Shown: one piece after another, positions 1 to 10,133 of the stretch
Numbering within the stretch: the stretch's first letter is position 1
Layout of the letters: every line of letters starts with the position of its first letter
Assembly (NCBI RefSeq): GCF_009870125.1
Contig: NC_046683.1
Location: 62,945,869-63,009,868 of the forward strand
Reading direction: 5' to 3'
Length of the DNA stretch: 64,000 nt
Source of the DNA: Drosophila pseudoobscura
Lineage: Eukaryota > Arthropoda > Insecta > Diptera > Drosophilidae
Made by a program: the position numbers and the translations under genes
The notes under the pieces: generated by a model
Database searches by the model: none
What the model was told of the DNA's origin: nothing
What the model saw: only the letters and a program-made list of their open reading frames with translations

Positions 1-11
1 TAGAAATTAAA

Positions 12-97
12 CTAACGCCGCCGCTCGTTAGTCGGAGGAGCAGCAGCCGCGGCAGCGGCAGCGGCAGCTCCAGGATATGCAGGAGGCGATGCAACGG
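12..97 (-). CDS. candidate terminal coding exon, poly-Ala tail (partial gene)
   Basis: On the minus strand an AG acceptor at 99-98 is followed by an open frame ending at a TAG stop (14-12). Read with a two-base leading phase it gives VASPPAYPG, then nine alanines, then PPTNERRR and stop. Alanine runs of this kind are common in Drosophila nuclear and RNA-binding proteins, but no domain can be read here. The polypyrimidine tract before the acceptor is weak (it contains tttgtggcattgcatttaag), and the other two frames are also open over much of the exon, so neither frame nor exon status is proven. It could be the 3' end of the long-intron minus-strand gene suggested by other candidate exons further right. 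The GC-rich GCN repeat could equally be a plain trinucleotide repeat. Confidence 0.3.
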
Positions 98-2331
98 CTT
101 AAATGCAATGCCACAAAGCGTTAATGGATTCTTTAGCAATTTTTTTATATTATTTACACTTGGTAATGGGATGCGTACGAGTGGTTCTGTCTGGAGTGTT
201 GTGTTTGCTGAAGCCAGAGCCAGACACAGAGCCAGAGCCAGAGCCAGAGCCAGAGCTGCGCCCGAGTAGGGGCACTCAAGGCATTAAGGGTATTAATGAG
301 CAATTCAAGATTTGTAGAGATATTTAATGTTCCTAGGAGAACAAACCATTGTAGAACTCACATTTGACGGAGTCTCTCTAAGATCCCTCTCTGATCGGAA
401 TCTCTTCATCTGTCGCCTACTAGGCGACACTTTTTTTGTATTGAGGGGTGGGGGAGGGGGAAGAAATGAAATGAACCATTTATAACTTTATTATCGCCTG
501 GCCATTGTGGTATAAGGTCCTTTTTGTGTGCGTGTGTGCGCGTCTGTTAAATGCATTCAAATTCTAATTTGCGTGGCAACTTTTTGCAGGATGCTGAAGG
601 ACCCGGGCCACTTTTTTCTTTATTCTTGCTTGTGCTAAATGATTACACTTAACTAGATTTGCATATATTTAAACATTTCCTTGTACGCACGTGTGCGGCA
701 CGGGCACGGCACTCCGCTCTGCTCTGCTCTGTGTGTGTCCGTGGCTCTGTCTGTGTCTGTGTCTGTGTCCCGACTGTGTCCCCTGTGCACAAAAGGATTA
801 TTAAGGAGCTTCATATGTAAATGAAAACCAAATGCACACGACGTTCAGCACGAGACAAGGACTCTGCCAGAGGGAAGGAGAAGCAGCGAGAGACACAGAA
901 GGATAACCTGGAAGCCACAGTTTGGCAAACACAGGCGGGACCAGGAGCAGGAGCCGGAGCAGGAGCACCAGCCCGAGACCGTGCCCCCCGTGCAGCAGCT
1001 ATGCCAGAGTCAGAGTCGGACTCAGAGACGGTGACGGCGACGGCGACGGAGACAGAGACTCAGACAATGTTTGGCCTGGACTGGGGATACCCGGAGAAGA
1101 GGCGCTGCTACCTAGAGAGAAAGTAGGTGAAAGCCAGAGGCGGGCACGGAAAAGCCAAATGGAGCCCGCACCCGTTCGCTCGCTCGCTCGTTCGTTCGTT
1201 GGCCCGTAATTTATGCTTAAGATAAAGTCCTTGAATAAATACATGGAAAATCCTTTGAAATTGAAATTAAATACGAATATCATCTTTTTTTTTATACATA
1301 TCAGAGGCAGAGGCAGAGGCAGAGAAAGAGACCGTCAGAGGCGGAGAAGGTGAAGAGAATTGCAGACAAAAGGCGAACGGGAAATGAAATTAACATTTGA
1401 GTGCGCTTTCCCAAAATTAAACGAGACGACTCCGAGAGTATCCGAAAGGATCGTTGGGGGTCCCCCCACCATGCCCCCATGCCCCCATGCCCCCATGCCA
1501 CACACAGGAGTCCAGGAGTACAGGAGTATTTATTTATTGAAGCTTCTGGTTCGTCTCTGTTCTTGGGGGTTTTTGTTGGATATGTGTGGAGGCATCTTAT
1601 TTAGCATTTTTGGAATTCTATCTGTATCTCTTCCCCTCTCCCGTATGTGTGTGTGTGTGCCTCTCTGTCTGATGGAAAATAATCCTCATAGATTGTGTGG
1701 CAAAACATTTTTCTTAGCCATTTGCCATATGAAATTAATTTTACAGTCAGCAGCCACAGAGACAGAGCATCCTCCTGCCATATGGTTGCTTTTGTGTGTG
1801 GTGCAAATAACAAGAGAAACAATTTGATGGGAAATTTATCTACGGGGCCATGCATTGTGGCTACCTCTTCCGTAATCATTTCAGATGCTTATTCAAAGAA
1901 AAATATCTCTTCTAGCCTCCCAAATGCCGTCACTTTAAGGATAACTATTGTATCTGCAGCTTTTGGGTACTTTTCACAGATCCTTCCCCCAACTGGCACA
2001 TTTTCAACATTTCTGGAAATTTAAAATGTATTGCAGGAGAAGCACATCCATTCCCGGCATCGTTTTGAAAGATCCCAATTGTGGGGCTGAAACATTTTTG
2101 CAAATTTTGTTCCGTTTCGGTACTTTTTGGCCCTTTCTGGTGATTTTGGTTTGGCGATTTCTCGATTCCCGATTCTCTATCGTTGCGTGGAGCATTACCA
2201 GAATTACATATTAACAATCCTTTTGTGTTTGGTTTGGTATTGGAAATCTGCTTTTCGTTTTCATTAAAATTAATAATAATTTTACCTGGGATATTGCATT
2301 TCCACAGCCGAAAAATTCCCATTGTAGAGGC

Positions 2332-2361
2332 GCTCTCTCTCTCTCTCTCTCTTTCTCTCTC
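2332..2361. repeat. (CT)n microsatellite
   Basis: A nearly pure CT/GA run of about 30 bases, directly readable. On the minus strand it gives a GAGAG tract, which GAGA factor can bind in Drosophila. No promoter is evident next to it. Confidence 0.85.
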
Positions 2362-3227
2362 ATTCGCACTCTCTGGCCAATTGGCTCATATAAATTGCAT
2401 TGGATTTTTGCTTTTATTATTGGAGGAAAACAACAAGCCCAGTACGAATAATTCCATGCTGCCTGACTGACCGCCTGCTGCCTGCCTGCCTGCCTGCTGG
2501 CTGCTGGCTGCTGTGGGACTGCTGGACTTTTGTTATTGCATTTTGAATTTGCGGTAAAAGGGGGAGGCGCCTGCCGCCCCTGCACCGCCTCTGGCTTTGG
2601 TTTAGGAAAGCAAAGCACAAAAATTAATTATGAAACATTGTTGTTGGAGAATTGTGTAAATATCTGTATGTATGTATCAATGGAAATGCAATCTAAACTG
2701 CAAGTGGTGGACGAGCAGTGGAGCACTGGAGCGGAGGAGCGGTGGAGCGGTGGAATGGCATTTGAAAGTGATTTTTCAATCAATGCAAATAATTTACAAA
2801 CATTTCATATGTTGAAATGTTGAAATATTTCAATAAGAATTATCATACATACTCGTATCTCTGGGCCGCAAAAGCATCCCCCCATCCCCCACTCACCCCT
2901 GATATAATGTTTTTGAAAATTTCACTTTTCCTCTGGCATTCTCTGGCATTTACAGCAACTAAATTGGAATGGGAATATGCATATCATGGATACATCATGG
3001 GATTTTTAGCAGGATTTTGTTACCTATTTCTAACGCTCTCAGAACCCATCGAAATGGTCCTTAAAAATGTGCAATATGAGTGGCGAGCGGCGAGTGGGGA
3101 GAGGCGAGTGGGGAGTGGGGAGAGGAGCAGTATAGAGGGGGGCTGCTGGGACTAGGACTGGGACTGGGGGGTGCCATAGGCTATATAAATTTCAATCTAT
3201 CATTTATTTAAGTCCTAGGCCAGCATC

Positions 3228-3272
3228 AAGGGGGCCAGGGGGCCAGTGGGGGCCAGTGGGGGCCAGTGGGGG
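3228..3272 (+). repeat. G-rich tandem repeat, GGGGGCCAGT units
   Basis: About four tandem units of roughly 10 bases, each with a run of three to five guanines. The spacing of four or more G-runs within 45 bases also fits a potential G-quadruplex on the plus strand. No gene is attached to it. Confidence 0.7.
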
Positions 3273-5127
3273 ACTGTCTCTCATTGCCATAAATCCCCAT
3301 CAGAGATACGCGTATATTTATTTACTGCAGCTCACACAGATACAAAAGCACACACACACATGCACACAGGACATCGCAGGGCGACAAAAATTGTAGCCGA
3401 AAAATAAAATATATCTCCTGCTACTGGTCCTGCTCCAGCTCCTGTTCGTGCCTCGTGCTGCCGCCTGACGCCTCCTTTTTTTCCATATTTTATTTGTTCT
3501 TTATTTGTGCTTTTCCCGCCGTTTTTTTCTAGTTTTATTTTCTTTCTCGTTTGTTCTGTTGTTCATTTTTTCTGTGTAAATATTTTGGAAAATGCGTTTT
3601 CTTTTGTATCTTTTATACACACCGCTGCCCCGCTGCCCCGCTACCACATCTATCTATAGCTTGCAATAAAAAAGGATTTCTTCGTTTTTTGGTCGATTCC
3701 GCCCCCGCCCCCGTCGCCGCCCCCACCCTCCGTTTGCTTGCCAATTTTTATGGTTAAAATATTTGCGTTGCTCTCCTGTTAAAATATTTATGACAGGCGC
3801 GAGGGAGAGTAAAATATTTCAATATAATAGTGGTAGAGGAAAATGGAAATTTCTTGAATGTTTTTGTTGTAATTAAAAAAAAAATTCAATTGAAAGGAGG
3901 CGTTGGGTGGGGGAAGCGATGGAAAAGCAGAGGAGAAACCCAGAGGAAAAGACGAAATTGTAAGTAGTCCAAATGAATTTTATTGCGGTTCATTAGCCTT
4001 CGAATGGAATCGAATGTAATCGAATCGAATCGAATCAATCAATTGCGGCATTCAATTGCCGGCCAGGAAAGGAGATCGAAATTAGATCATAGGCAGGCGA
4101 AATAGGGGTAGAAAACATATGCATAAGGAAAGCGAATGGCGAGGGATCATATAGGGGTGCATCAAGAAAGGAGGGAATGGGCACACAGATATTATTAGCT
4201 AGCAAAAGATCATATAGGGGTGACACATGCAACCCTTCTTCCCCCTCCCGAATCTATTGTGCATTTCTGTGAGGGGCTCTATCGGGGCGGGTTCCTTTCT
4301 TCAACTTTTCGCCACAATATCCCCCAACAAAACTTTTAATTACTGTTGCTCTGGCTCTGGGTCTCTGGCTCTCCGGCTATTCCAATTAAGCTATCATATT
4401 CTTGTCTCGGAAAACTTGCCCCGAATCAAAACTTGAGGCACAGCAGAGCTCAGCACAGACACTCTGCCCCCACAACTCAGAACTGGGTTAACAAATATGT
4501 TCAATTCGGTGCGGTTCCTGCAACAAAAACTTTATCTTAACAATTTCCATATTCCATAAGTTGAAATTTCGGGTGCACGGAAGAGTGTGCAACTTTTCTG
4601 TGGCACCTGCAGCAATTTTTCCCGCTTTTAGTGGCAGGAATTTTTCTCATTTTCCTTTGTGGCAAAACTGCACGAAAATGCAAAACGGCGCAAAAAGAGA
4701 GACGAAGGAAGGAAGGAAATTCTGATTGAATGGCATTCCATTGAAGTTGATGGATGCATTAAGAGAGAGAGAGAGGTTGCATCTCCTCCGCTGCCTCCTC
4801 TCCTTCTAGCTGCCGATAGTATCTTCAGGAGAGAGGGAGAGAGCGAGAGAACCAAGCTTTGTGGTAACCAAAAACACACACTACACACACACACAAGACA
4901 AAGATGGGGAGAGACCATCAAGAAAGCGATGGTCGGAGCGGTGGGGAGGGGCGCCATGCAACCTGCATGTGCAGGGAAGGGCACATATCTGTATAATGGA
5001 TTGCACTTAACATGCCACACACAGCAACCGCAAGTGCCGCCACAGGATCCCTGCACACACACATGCAGACACACTAACCTCCTTCTCCTCACCAAAGTAC
5101 TGGTAATACATCATTTACAGAACTTAC

Positions 5128-5400
5128 CTGGATAATGGAGCTGCTTTCGGGAGATGGAGTTGTAGCTGAATCTGGAGCTATATCGGTAACGCTCGGCGGC
5201 GACTATCGTCTGATCTAAAAATCGCACGTGAAGTCCCTTTGTTAGGGCTTACGTTTATCCACACTCCTACACACGGTGTTCGTCCAATTGTACGAGTATT
5301 TGCATAGGACTGAAATTTAAATTGCGGCACACATTACGTGTCCTTACACACACACAACCGCACAACCGCACACACAAACACTGAGGCACTGAGACACTGA
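5128..5400 (-). other. candidate 5' untranslated first exon with strong splice donor
   Basis: On the minus strand the sequence runs through CTCCATTATCCAG into GTAAGTTC, a near-consensus 5' splice site (exon end 5128). Upstream, three initiator-like TCAGTG hexamers lie at 5400-5379, and GAGAG tracts follow further upstream, as at many developmental promoters. No long frame is open across the whole exon; the only early ATG opens a 12-codon frame. I therefore read it as a 5'UTR exon of a minus-strand gene whose coding part lies to the left, perhaps outside the window. An alternative is an internal 87-nt exon, 5214-5128, after a weak ttttag acceptor. That version has one open frame (29 codons) but would not continue the frame of the candidate exon at 10133-10050. 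Confidence 0.4.
5379..5400 (-). promoter_or_regulatory. triple initiator-like TCAGTG motif
   Basis: Three copies of TCAGTG (plus strand CACTGA at 5379, 5387 and 5395) occur within 22 bases, read towards the splice donor at 5128. The Drosophila initiator consensus is TCAGTY, so these match at five of six positions. I see no TATA box 25-30 bases upstream. Start-site use is inferred. Confidence 0.3.
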
Positions 5401-5732
5401 GACTCTCTCCGCAACGTAAGCTGTAAAGCGTAACCGTAACACGGCAGGCGTCTCGCAGGGTCCACTCAAAAAAAATTGTTGTTTTCCGGTTGCAAAAGCC
5501 GGCTCGTCTCCAACGGAGAGAGAAAGAGCAGCGCCTGGAATTCTACGTGTGTTTTGATTTAATACGTAAATTATTTTCCGGCATTTGCTGGGTCTTAACT
5601 GTTATTCGGAGCTGTTTTAGGGACCGCGCTGTGGCTGTGCGACCGGATTTGCATATGAATGCCCTTTGCTGTGAAACCGCGTTTTATGATTATAATGTTT
5701 CATTTACATATTTCGGATGGTTCCGCTGTTTC

Positions 5733-5857
5733 ACTGTACTGAACTGTTTTTTTGTTTTTTTCGTTTTTTTGTGCACACATTTAATGCTGAACTGCTGTAC
5801 TGTTTCACTGTTGTAATCTGATGTTTCAATGTACTGTACTGTATTTCACTTGACTGT
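5733..5857 (+). repeat. degenerate ACTGT-rich block
   Basis: ACTGT occurs seven times (5733, 5743, 5799, 5807, 5833, 5838, 5853) in 125 bases, several times in the larger form TTTCACTGTACTG. Chance expectation is far below one. It may be a decayed tandem repeat or a cluster of binding sites. It lies just upstream of the putative minus-strand promoter. Confidence 0.6.
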
Positions 5858-6084
5858 TTTCAAAGCACTTTCGATGCTAAATCTCGCTTTATATTCGCAT
5901 ATTTTTCCGTAATGTTTGGCTCTTGCTCTGAGAAGCAAATCGCTGAGTTTTCTCATCCGCTGCGCACAACCACTCGCTGGGAAATTTCGAAAATAACTGG
6001 ATTCGCTTTCGTCGCCACCTGGCGAGGTCGCCTCGGTCACAAACAGAGCCAGCGAAAGAGAGGGAAACATTTGTTTACCACGGT

Positions 6085-7408
6085 TAACAGAGCGCGGCAG
6101 AGAGAGGGAGAGAGAATGATCGCTGTTGCTCATGCTCAAAGAGCCGCGTGCGCTTCTGTTAACATAATTCAATTTGGCTGTACTTAAGCAATTACAGAGG
6201 CCATCAAAATAGCCAGAGAGCGAGTGAGAGCGGACAGACGGCGAGAGGAAGGGAGAGAGAATGGTTAGCAGTGGCAACGGCAGCCACAGGGCTTTCCCCA
6301 GCAGCACAGCAGGTGCAGGGCCCTGTTAGTGGTCGTCAATTGAAATGCCAGACCGAATGGGGGGAGTGGAGCCCATTTAAAAGGTTCAAATGCCATGCAC
6401 GTAGGCTAATTATGACAATGTTAACAGCATTTTTGTGCCGCAAATAATGCAAATTAACATGGGACACAGGAAGCCCAGCGCTTCTTGATTAAAGGGGGAG
6501 TGCCCGCGCTTGAGCTTTTATTAATGATAGTTTTTCGGTGCTCATTTAACATTCAAGATATGAAAGGTCATTCAGGAAATGAGGCATGGGCTGCGAGGAA
6601 TATTTGAATACATAATGGAGACATCAAGCGTTACTCAACCTTAACCATCCATAACACTCAAGTTCGGTTAACAGCCCCATTTGGAGGGCCGAATCACCCA
6701 ATGAGTATGTTAGCCCGGAAACATGGACATGCACAGACATGCACGGCCCTGCCACACACATGAGCCCCATAAACTGCACGCCGTGGCTTTTAGCAGTCTG
6801 TTAACGTGGCATCCAACGGCTCATTAACATTTCAAATTCATGGCGCTGAGCGGGCAAACGGGCCATTAACAGCAGCAGCAGCTGCTTTTACATGCCATAA
6901 CATTTAGATTGATGGGCGCGCTCTCTCGCGCTCTTTTTATCTCACTCTCTCTCGGGATGGAAATTTAACAGAGCACGCTGAATGTTGTGATAGGTTAACA
7001 TGTAAACAAAGCATCTGTTAAACTGGGAGACAGTACTGTTAAATGTTTGCTTATGGGTTGCTTGCGCTCGAAGTAACAACTGCAACCCTTTTTAACCTTT
7101 ATAGAAAACTCTTTCACAACTGTCAACCTTTCCAGGTAACTCTAGCCAACCAGCAACAGCTTAAGAGAAGCCCCAGAAATGCACCCCACCTTGTGCATTC
7201 CATCGAAAACCGCAGACCTTTTGATTCTGTTAATAAAAACAAGTTTTTTCCTAAGCCGGCTAGTTAACAGGGCGCGAGAGCGAGTCGCTCTCTCAAACCG
7301 GTTTCTCTCTGGCGCTCTGCCGCTCTTCTGCTAACATAGCTGTCTCGCTCTGCCAGTTTTACAGCATCCGATTCGCTTAACATTCGCTCAACGAAGAACT
7401 CTTAACAG
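6085..7408. promoter_or_regulatory. homotypic cluster of TAACAG/CTGTTA (Ovo/Shavenbaby-type core)
   Basis: Thirteen exact copies of TAACAG or its complement CTGTTA start at 6085, 6156, 6323, 6422, 6669, 6798, 6867, 6966, 7015, 7036, 7227, 7265 and 7403. Several are embedded in GTTAACAG. About 0.65 would be expected in 1.3 kb of equal-base DNA. CNGTTA is the known core recognised by the zinc-finger factors Ovo/Shavenbaby; Myb-family or HNF1-like sites partly overlap this pattern. GAGAG tracts and CTCTC runs interleave (for example 6920-6955 and 7480-7520). The block lies between the candidate minus-strand first exon (5.1-5.4 kb) and the plus-strand candidate exon at 8.2 kb, so an enhancer or promoter-proximal role is plausible. 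Function is inferred. Confidence 0.55.
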
Positions 7409-7756
7409 CCAGCCGTCGGGCATTTGGCCCCAATTCTGTTGACAGACGTAATTTCAATGTCATTATTACTGAGAAGAAGAGAGAGAGAGATTGAAAAGAG
7501 CGCACTCTGAGCAGAAAGAGAGAGCGAGAGAGCAGAGCATGGAATGTAAAATGCATTTGCCATCCAAAAGAATTTATTACAGAGTTCAAAACGTTTTACA
7601 TGCCGCTGCCATTCCACAGCTCGCTTCTCTCTCTCGCGCTGTGGACTCTCTTTCAGCACGTGGTGGGTGGTAGGAGCGAAGCATGGCTTATGTTGTTGCC
7701 GAAACGGTACATTAATAAATGAGTGTTATTCGCTTTGTCCTAGTTGACTTCATGAC

Positions 7757-7778
7757 ATTCATTCATTCATTCATTCAT
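7757..7778. repeat. (ATTC)n microsatellite
   Basis: About five ATTC units, directly readable. Confidence 0.8.
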
Positions 7779-8210
7779 GGGATCGTTGGTGGCTGCTGCT
7801 CTGCTCTCCTTTCGCTCTCTTATTCTCAATGAGAGTCTTCTAAATGGCTTTTTCTCTTTTCTGGCCATCTTTCGTGTCCCGTTTCCCGTTAATTGGGTTT
7901 TATATTAACTAAATTGTGTATATTTAAAATTATTTATTATTTATTTGCCCGCTTTATTTTGTATTCATTTCGCCTTAATTTATTTATGCGACTTTTTCTG
8001 CTCCTCTTTGTTTTTTTGTGATGTTTCTTGGGTGAGCATTTAAATTATTAATTACATATTTGCAGTTATTTATTTGTGTTTATTTCGGTTTTGTTTTCTT
8101 TTTTGGTATATACAACACATGCCCTGTAATAACAGGAAAGAGTGAGTATATTTCATTTATTGTTCTTAATTGTTCGCTATTTCTTCCTCCCCAACCTTCC
8201 AACCCAATAG

Positions 8211-8279
8211 ATCCCATCAGTTCTTAAGATGAACGTGCAGGCAGAGCGAAGTCGCAGCATAGAACTGATCAATCGTAGG
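8211..8279 (+). CDS. candidate first coding exon, MNVQAERSRSIELINRR
   Basis: A long pyrimidine tract (8160-8205) ends in CCCAATAG, a good acceptor. The exon then runs from 8211 to 8279 and is followed by GTAAGA, a good donor. The ATG at 8229, in context TTAAG ATG A, opens a frame of exactly 17 codons, so the exon ends in phase 0. The short charged peptide has no recognisable domain and I do not know the family. It has a 5'UTR part of 18 bases after the acceptor, so a noncoding first exon must lie upstream, possibly near the TAACAG cluster. Downstream plus-strand exons are not convincingly visible in the window. Because the other candidate exons lie on the minus strand, this would be a second, overlapping or nested gene. 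Confidence 0.4.
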
Positions 8280-8719
8280 GTAAGAATGATGTTAGGAAAA
8301 AAAGGGACTTCAAGTAGTATCCGTTAGCAATATTTATTAGATCTCTTTAAAAGCATTATAAGACCCTACGCAACTAGGCTTTTTCTAAAATTAATTAAAA
8401 CAAAAACAAAACCACCATTAACAGAATATTCTAACAATCTGCTTCAAGTCAAATATAATCCAGTAGATCTTTTTAGGTATAATCAGGGTACAAAGAATAG
8501 TGATACAATTTTCCAATAATACTTTGTCCTTCTTTGAGATATGTATGTACCTTCATACCACTTTAAAGATCATGGTACCACCACATAAGTAGATCTAAAT
8601 ATTTTTTATATAGTATAGCTACCATCTGTGGCGATCTGTAAGGGTATATCCGATTCTGTTTCCCAAAACTATCAACTTTCTGTTGTATTTCTCCCCGTAT
8701 TGATTTTGCACTCATTAGT

Positions 8720-8750
<31 letters not shown>

Positions 8751-10049
8751 TTGTTTTACATTTTATGTGCATTTTTAATTAGCTGACAGAATCGTTGTTT
8801 CTTTGGCCGCTGCTCTGGTTCTGGGTCTGGTGCCGGTTTTGATTGTTTTTGTTGCCGTTGTGGCTATGGCTGTGGCTGTGGCTGTTGTTTTCCCGCTGAC
8901 CTTTGACACACTCGTAGAAAAACGTTGACAGTTTATGGCGGGCTTTAATTGGTTCCATCATCCGCTGGTCGAAGTTAATGCAAATGGCTTGTCAATCAAT
9001 CAGTCGATTGCCGCAGGGCTCCCAGCTATCCCTGCTATAGATTTAAAGCGCAGTTTTTTGTCCAGTCCCCCCCATGGTCCATCGATGCATCGATGGGGGC
9101 TTAATGCCGGGTAATCGATGAGTGTTGCATTGGAAAGAAATGAACTAACGCATGGATAAAGATGCAAAGTAATTGGCTGAAAAAATGTTGCATCCTATGT
9201 TCCATTTTGAGGGTATCTTACCTCCATGTAGTACATGTATATTTTATTATTTAAAATTAAACAACAAATAAATTTACAGAATCCAAGGCCTTAAGGGCCA
9301 ATCTGAAATTATTTAAATATTTTTTATTAATCACTAATCATCAGATTAATCTTTTTGGAAGAATTCGTAATAAATTGAAATCATCGACAAAAAATTATGA
9401 CAATCGTATAACATATTAATAAATTCAAAATACACATTTGAACTTATTAAAAATTGATTAAAAAATTTTTTTATTGTATTTTTATAGTATTGTAATTAAA
9501 TTATTTATTTATAAAATTATTAAAATACAATTCTGGAATATTTGACATAAGTTTTACTCGTTCCGGGTATTGCGAAAATCTTTAAAAATCGAAAATATCC
9601 TTTCCTGTATTCGATAGAGGTACTCGTGATATGTACTGTTACGCAACAGCCGAATAGATTAAATATTCCTTATATGTATGTATGTATGTATGTAACTATT
9701 AGGTACTTAATTACAGAATAAGTATTCCCTTCCCTTATGGAATCAACTTTTAGTCAAGAAACATCCCGTATGTTCCCTAAATCACAATCCACATAGATTT
9801 GTATCTTTTATTTACCAAAAGTTGTCTTGAATTTCCACTGGTATCATCTTCACAGCTAGATTGACAGATCACCACTCATAAGTGTCGTCTTTTAGCTAGG
9901 GTCAGTCACCTCCTCCCCTCCCCTCTTCAATCCTCTTCTCTGTAGCTCTATCTCACTCTCGGAATCATGAGGGTCATCCATCAGATGAGGGCCGGTCTAG
10001 CACTACCCTGCCTCCCTGCCTGCCGGAGTGTGTGGCACGATCTACGTAC
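8280..10049. other. non-coding, partly very AT-rich
   Basis: No gene seen. The section 9230-9560 is strongly AT-rich with ATTTATTT/AAAATTA strings and may be decayed transposon or plain intron DNA. It holds a CT run (8722-8744), a TATG run (9672-9692) and the ATCGAT palindrome at 9079-9096. Confidence 0.6.
9079..9096. repeat. 18-bp perfect palindrome with two ATCGAT sites
   Basis: CCATCGATGCATCGATGG is its own reverse complement. It contains two overlapping-type ATCGAT motifs, and a third ATCGATG follows at 9114. ATCGAT is the core of DREF/BEAF-32 binding (TATCGATA and CGATA). Confidence 0.75.
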
Positions 10050-10133
10050 CTGTTGCAGGCAGCATAGAGCCCACCAATCAGCGAGCCGCTCTCCGGTGAA
10101 TGCTGACTCATGCAGGGCTTGGGGAACAGGTTG
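10050..10133 (-). CDS. candidate internal coding exon (28 codons)
   Basis: On the minus strand a pyrimidine-rich stretch (cgtttctccacatctccctg) leads to an acceptor ending ATCTGAG, and the exon ends CTGCAACAG before GTACGT, a good donor. The exon is 84 nt, a multiple of three. With a one-base leading phase it reads NLFPKPCMSQHSPESGSLIG followed by GLYAACNR. A second frame, starting QPVPQALHESAF, is also open, so the frame is not settled. No known domain is recognised. It would belong to a minus-strand gene with very long introns, but neither open frame continues into the 5214-5128 segment. Comparison with related species would decide. Confidence 0.35.

Larger units (their letters stand above)
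98..5127. other. non-coding, intron-like, repeat-rich
   Basis: I see no supportable gene. The stretch holds short minisatellite-like runs: AGCCAG near 205-255, AGGCAG near 1303-1325, CCCCATGC near 1470-1498, and GGGGCCAGTG near 3228-3272. It also has a CT run at 2332-2361, a TCGAATCGAATC run near 4010-4035, and AT-rich unique DNA between them. Frames of 60-160 codons occur here on both strands but follow the simple repeats and lack splice or promoter context. Confidence 0.6.
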
